In this document: positions 6,718 to 7,605 of the stretch, piece after piece
How the letters are laid out: every line of letters begins with the position of its first letter
Numbering within the stretch: position 1 is the stretch's first letter
DNA from: CAYQLT01 sp964418425
GTDB taxonomy: Bacteria > Bacillota > Limnochordia > Limnochordales > Geochordaceae
NCBI GenBank assembly: GCA_964418425.1
Contig: CAYQLT010000096.1
Span: 1 to 7,605, forward strand
DNA length: 7,605 nucleotides
Direction of reading: 5' to 3'
The notes under the pieces: generated by a model
Seen by the model: only the letters and a program-made list of their open reading frames with translations
Databases searched by the model: none
Told to the model about the DNA's origin: nothing
Made by a program: the position numbers and the translations under genes

Positions 6718-6810
6718 GGGTTTTGGTGGGACAGTTTAGATGATCGGGCCGACCTTCCTCCCTGAACTTCGCCGCCGGGGCCAAGAGCGCCGAGAACCGC
6801 TCCGGTTGCG

Positions 6811-6854
6811 CTGGCCCGTGCAGAGCCTCGCTCCTGTTCCCCTGGCCAGTGCAG
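6811..6854. repeat. Two 13-base direct repeats, period 31
   Basis: CTGGCCCGTGCAG (6811-6823) and CTGGCCAGTGCAG (6842-6854) differ at one base. They are 31 bases apart start to start, close to three helical turns. The second copy overlaps the position where a -35 element would fall for the TATGAT at 6867. The layout suits a regulator binding one face of the helix, but no regulator gene is in the window. Confidence 0.5.
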
Positions 6855-6866
6855 GACCCCGTCGCC

Positions 6867-6872
6867 TATGAT
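6867..6872 (+). promoter_or_regulatory. Possible -10 element of the hydrolase gene
   Basis: TATGAT matches five of six consensus bases and lies 35 bases before the TTG start. No -35 match exists at normal spacing; that position is occupied by the second 13-base repeat, which would fit activator dependence. Confidence 0.35.
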
Positions 6873-6894
6873 GGAGAGGTAAAGTTCCCACAGC

Positions 6895-6900
6895 GGAGGT
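6895..6900 (+). promoter_or_regulatory. Ribosome binding site of the hydrolase gene
   Basis: GGAGGT is seven bases before the TTG at 6908, an ideal spacing. The only other in-frame start downstream of the upstream stop (6869-6871) is a GTG at 6899 that overlaps this site, so TTG is preferred. Confidence 0.75.
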
Positions 6901-6907
6901 GGCCCGG

Positions 6908-7605
6908 TTGCACCTGGATGCCGCCTTTTACCCCTACCGGCCCGTGGTCTTGCTCCACGCCTTTCCCCTCAACCGAAAGATGTGGGAGCCCCAGCTGCCA
7001 GCACTTCGCCAGGCAGGGTTTAGCCCGCTGGCCGTCAACCTTCCCGGCTTCGGAGGCTCCCCCTTGCTGCCGGCACGGGCAACCCTGGAGGACTTCGCCC
7101 GGGCCGTGCTGGAGACGCTGGACCACCTGCAGGTCCCCTGCGCCGCTTTCGTCGGCCTCAGCATGGGCGGATACGTGCTCATGCGCCTTTTGGAACTGGC
7201 CCCCCAGCGGGTGAGCGCCGCGGTCTTTGCCGACACCCGCGCCGGGGCCGACAGCCCCGAAGCCCGTGCCCGCAGGGCCGACCAGGCCGCCCGGGTGGCG
7301 TCGGAGGGCACCGGGGCCATCGCGGAAGGGTTCCTGGAAAGCGCCCTCAGTCCGGCCACCCTGCGCGGGCGCCCCGAGGTGGTCCAGCGCGTGCGCGCGC
7401 TCGTGGAAGAGGCGCCGGCGGCCGCTGTGGTGCACGCTCTTCGGGCCATGGCCGGGCGGCCCGATTCCACCCCACTTCTGGCTTCCCTGACGGTACCCTC
7501 CCTGGTCATCGTGGGCGAAGACGACGCCCTGACCCCGCCGGATGTGGCCCGGGAGATGGCCGCCCGGCTGCCGCGCGGGCGCCTGGTGGTACTTGCGCAG
7601 GCCGG
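6908..7605 (+). CDS. Alpha/beta-fold hydrolase, 3' end outside the window
   Basis: The first 232 residues of an alpha/beta-hydrolase-fold enzyme are present, and the frame is still open at the window end. The predicted start is TTG (MHLDAAFYPYRPVVLLHAFPL). The HAFPL turn (17-21) supplies the oxyanion-hole region, and NLPGFGGS (44-51) is the conserved loop before the first helix. The nucleophile elbow is GLSMGG with Ser85. The acid is probably Asp206 in GEDDALTPP, and the catalytic His would lie beyond the window. A cap region (about 108-185) includes ADTRAGADSPEARARR, typical of the enol-lactonase/haloperoxidase-like group. The fold is clear but the substrate is not: esterase, lactonase or related hydrolysis are all possible. 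No signal peptide is seen, so it is probably cytoplasmic. It is transcribed divergently from livHM. Confidence 0.88.
   Translation, partial: MHLDAAFYPYRPVVLLHAFPLNRKMWEPQLPALRQAGFSPLAVNLPGFGGSPLLPARATLEDFARAVLETLDHLQVPCAAFVGLSMGGYVLMRLLELAPQRVSAAVFADTRAGADSPEARARRADQAARVASEGTGAIAEGFLESALSPATLRGRPEVVQRVRALVEEAPAAAVVHALRAMAGRPDSTPLLASLTVPSLVIVGEDDALTPPDVAREMAARLPRGRLVVLAQA

Larger units (their letters stand above)
6553..6907. other. Divergent livH/hydrolase intergenic region
   Basis: The 355 bases between the divergent livH and hydrolase starts contain no supported gene. They hold a perfect 10-base inverted repeat (6697-6717), a 13-base direct repeat with period 31 (6811-6823 and 6842-6854), a TATGAT -10-like hexamer and the hydrolase ribosome site. 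No convincing -35/-10 pair was found for livH. Confidence 0.7.

Overview
The window is a clearly high-G+C bacterial segment. It carries a complete branched-chain-amino-acid-type (Liv/HAAT family) ABC importer, with a small thioesterase gene at one end and an alpha/beta-hydrolase gene at the other. Strong GGAGG-type ribosome sites, GTG and TTG starts, and a Tat-exported binding protein without a lipobox fit a high-G+C bacterium such as a deep-branching Bacillota (Limnochordia or Thermaerobacter-like), Chloroflexota or similar lineage. The sequence alone does not fix the phylum. The assembly is a draft: a 100-N gap lies at 2559-2658.

Layout from left to right. Positions 1-235 hold no convincing gene but include an A+T-rich patch. 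On the minus strand, read right to left, come livG (2240-1452, ATPase), livF (1471-767, ATPase) and a FlK-type hotdog thioesterase (757-236). They are overlapping or nearly so and look like one transcription unit. A roughly 660-base divergent intergenic region (2241-2902) follows. It contains the N gap, and an exact 55-base repeat abuts the gap on both sides. livK (2903-4231, plus strand) encodes the solute-binding protein with a twin-arginine signal. A perfect 16-base-arm hairpin (4304-4337) separates it from the convergent livM (5534-4353) and livH (6552-5542) permease genes on the minus strand. A 355-base divergent region (6553-6907) holds a perfect inverted repeat and a 31-base-period direct repeat. 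It leads to a plus-strand alpha/beta hydrolase (from 6908) that runs off the right end.

How the genes work together: LivK would capture the solute outside the membrane, LivH and LivM form the channel, and LivG and LivF drive it with ATP. The cluster is organised as three transcription units: livHM, livK in the opposite direction, and livGF plus the thioesterase. The usual arrangement is a single co-directional operon. The substrate cannot be read from the sequence. The acyl-CoA-type thioesterase and the alpha/beta hydrolase leave open a carboxylate, amide or ester-derived solute rather than leucine, isoleucine or valine. I see no clearly novel biological system. The best leads are the inverted binding-protein gene, the lipobox-less Tat binding protein, the thioesterase in the operon, and the assembly-gap repeat.
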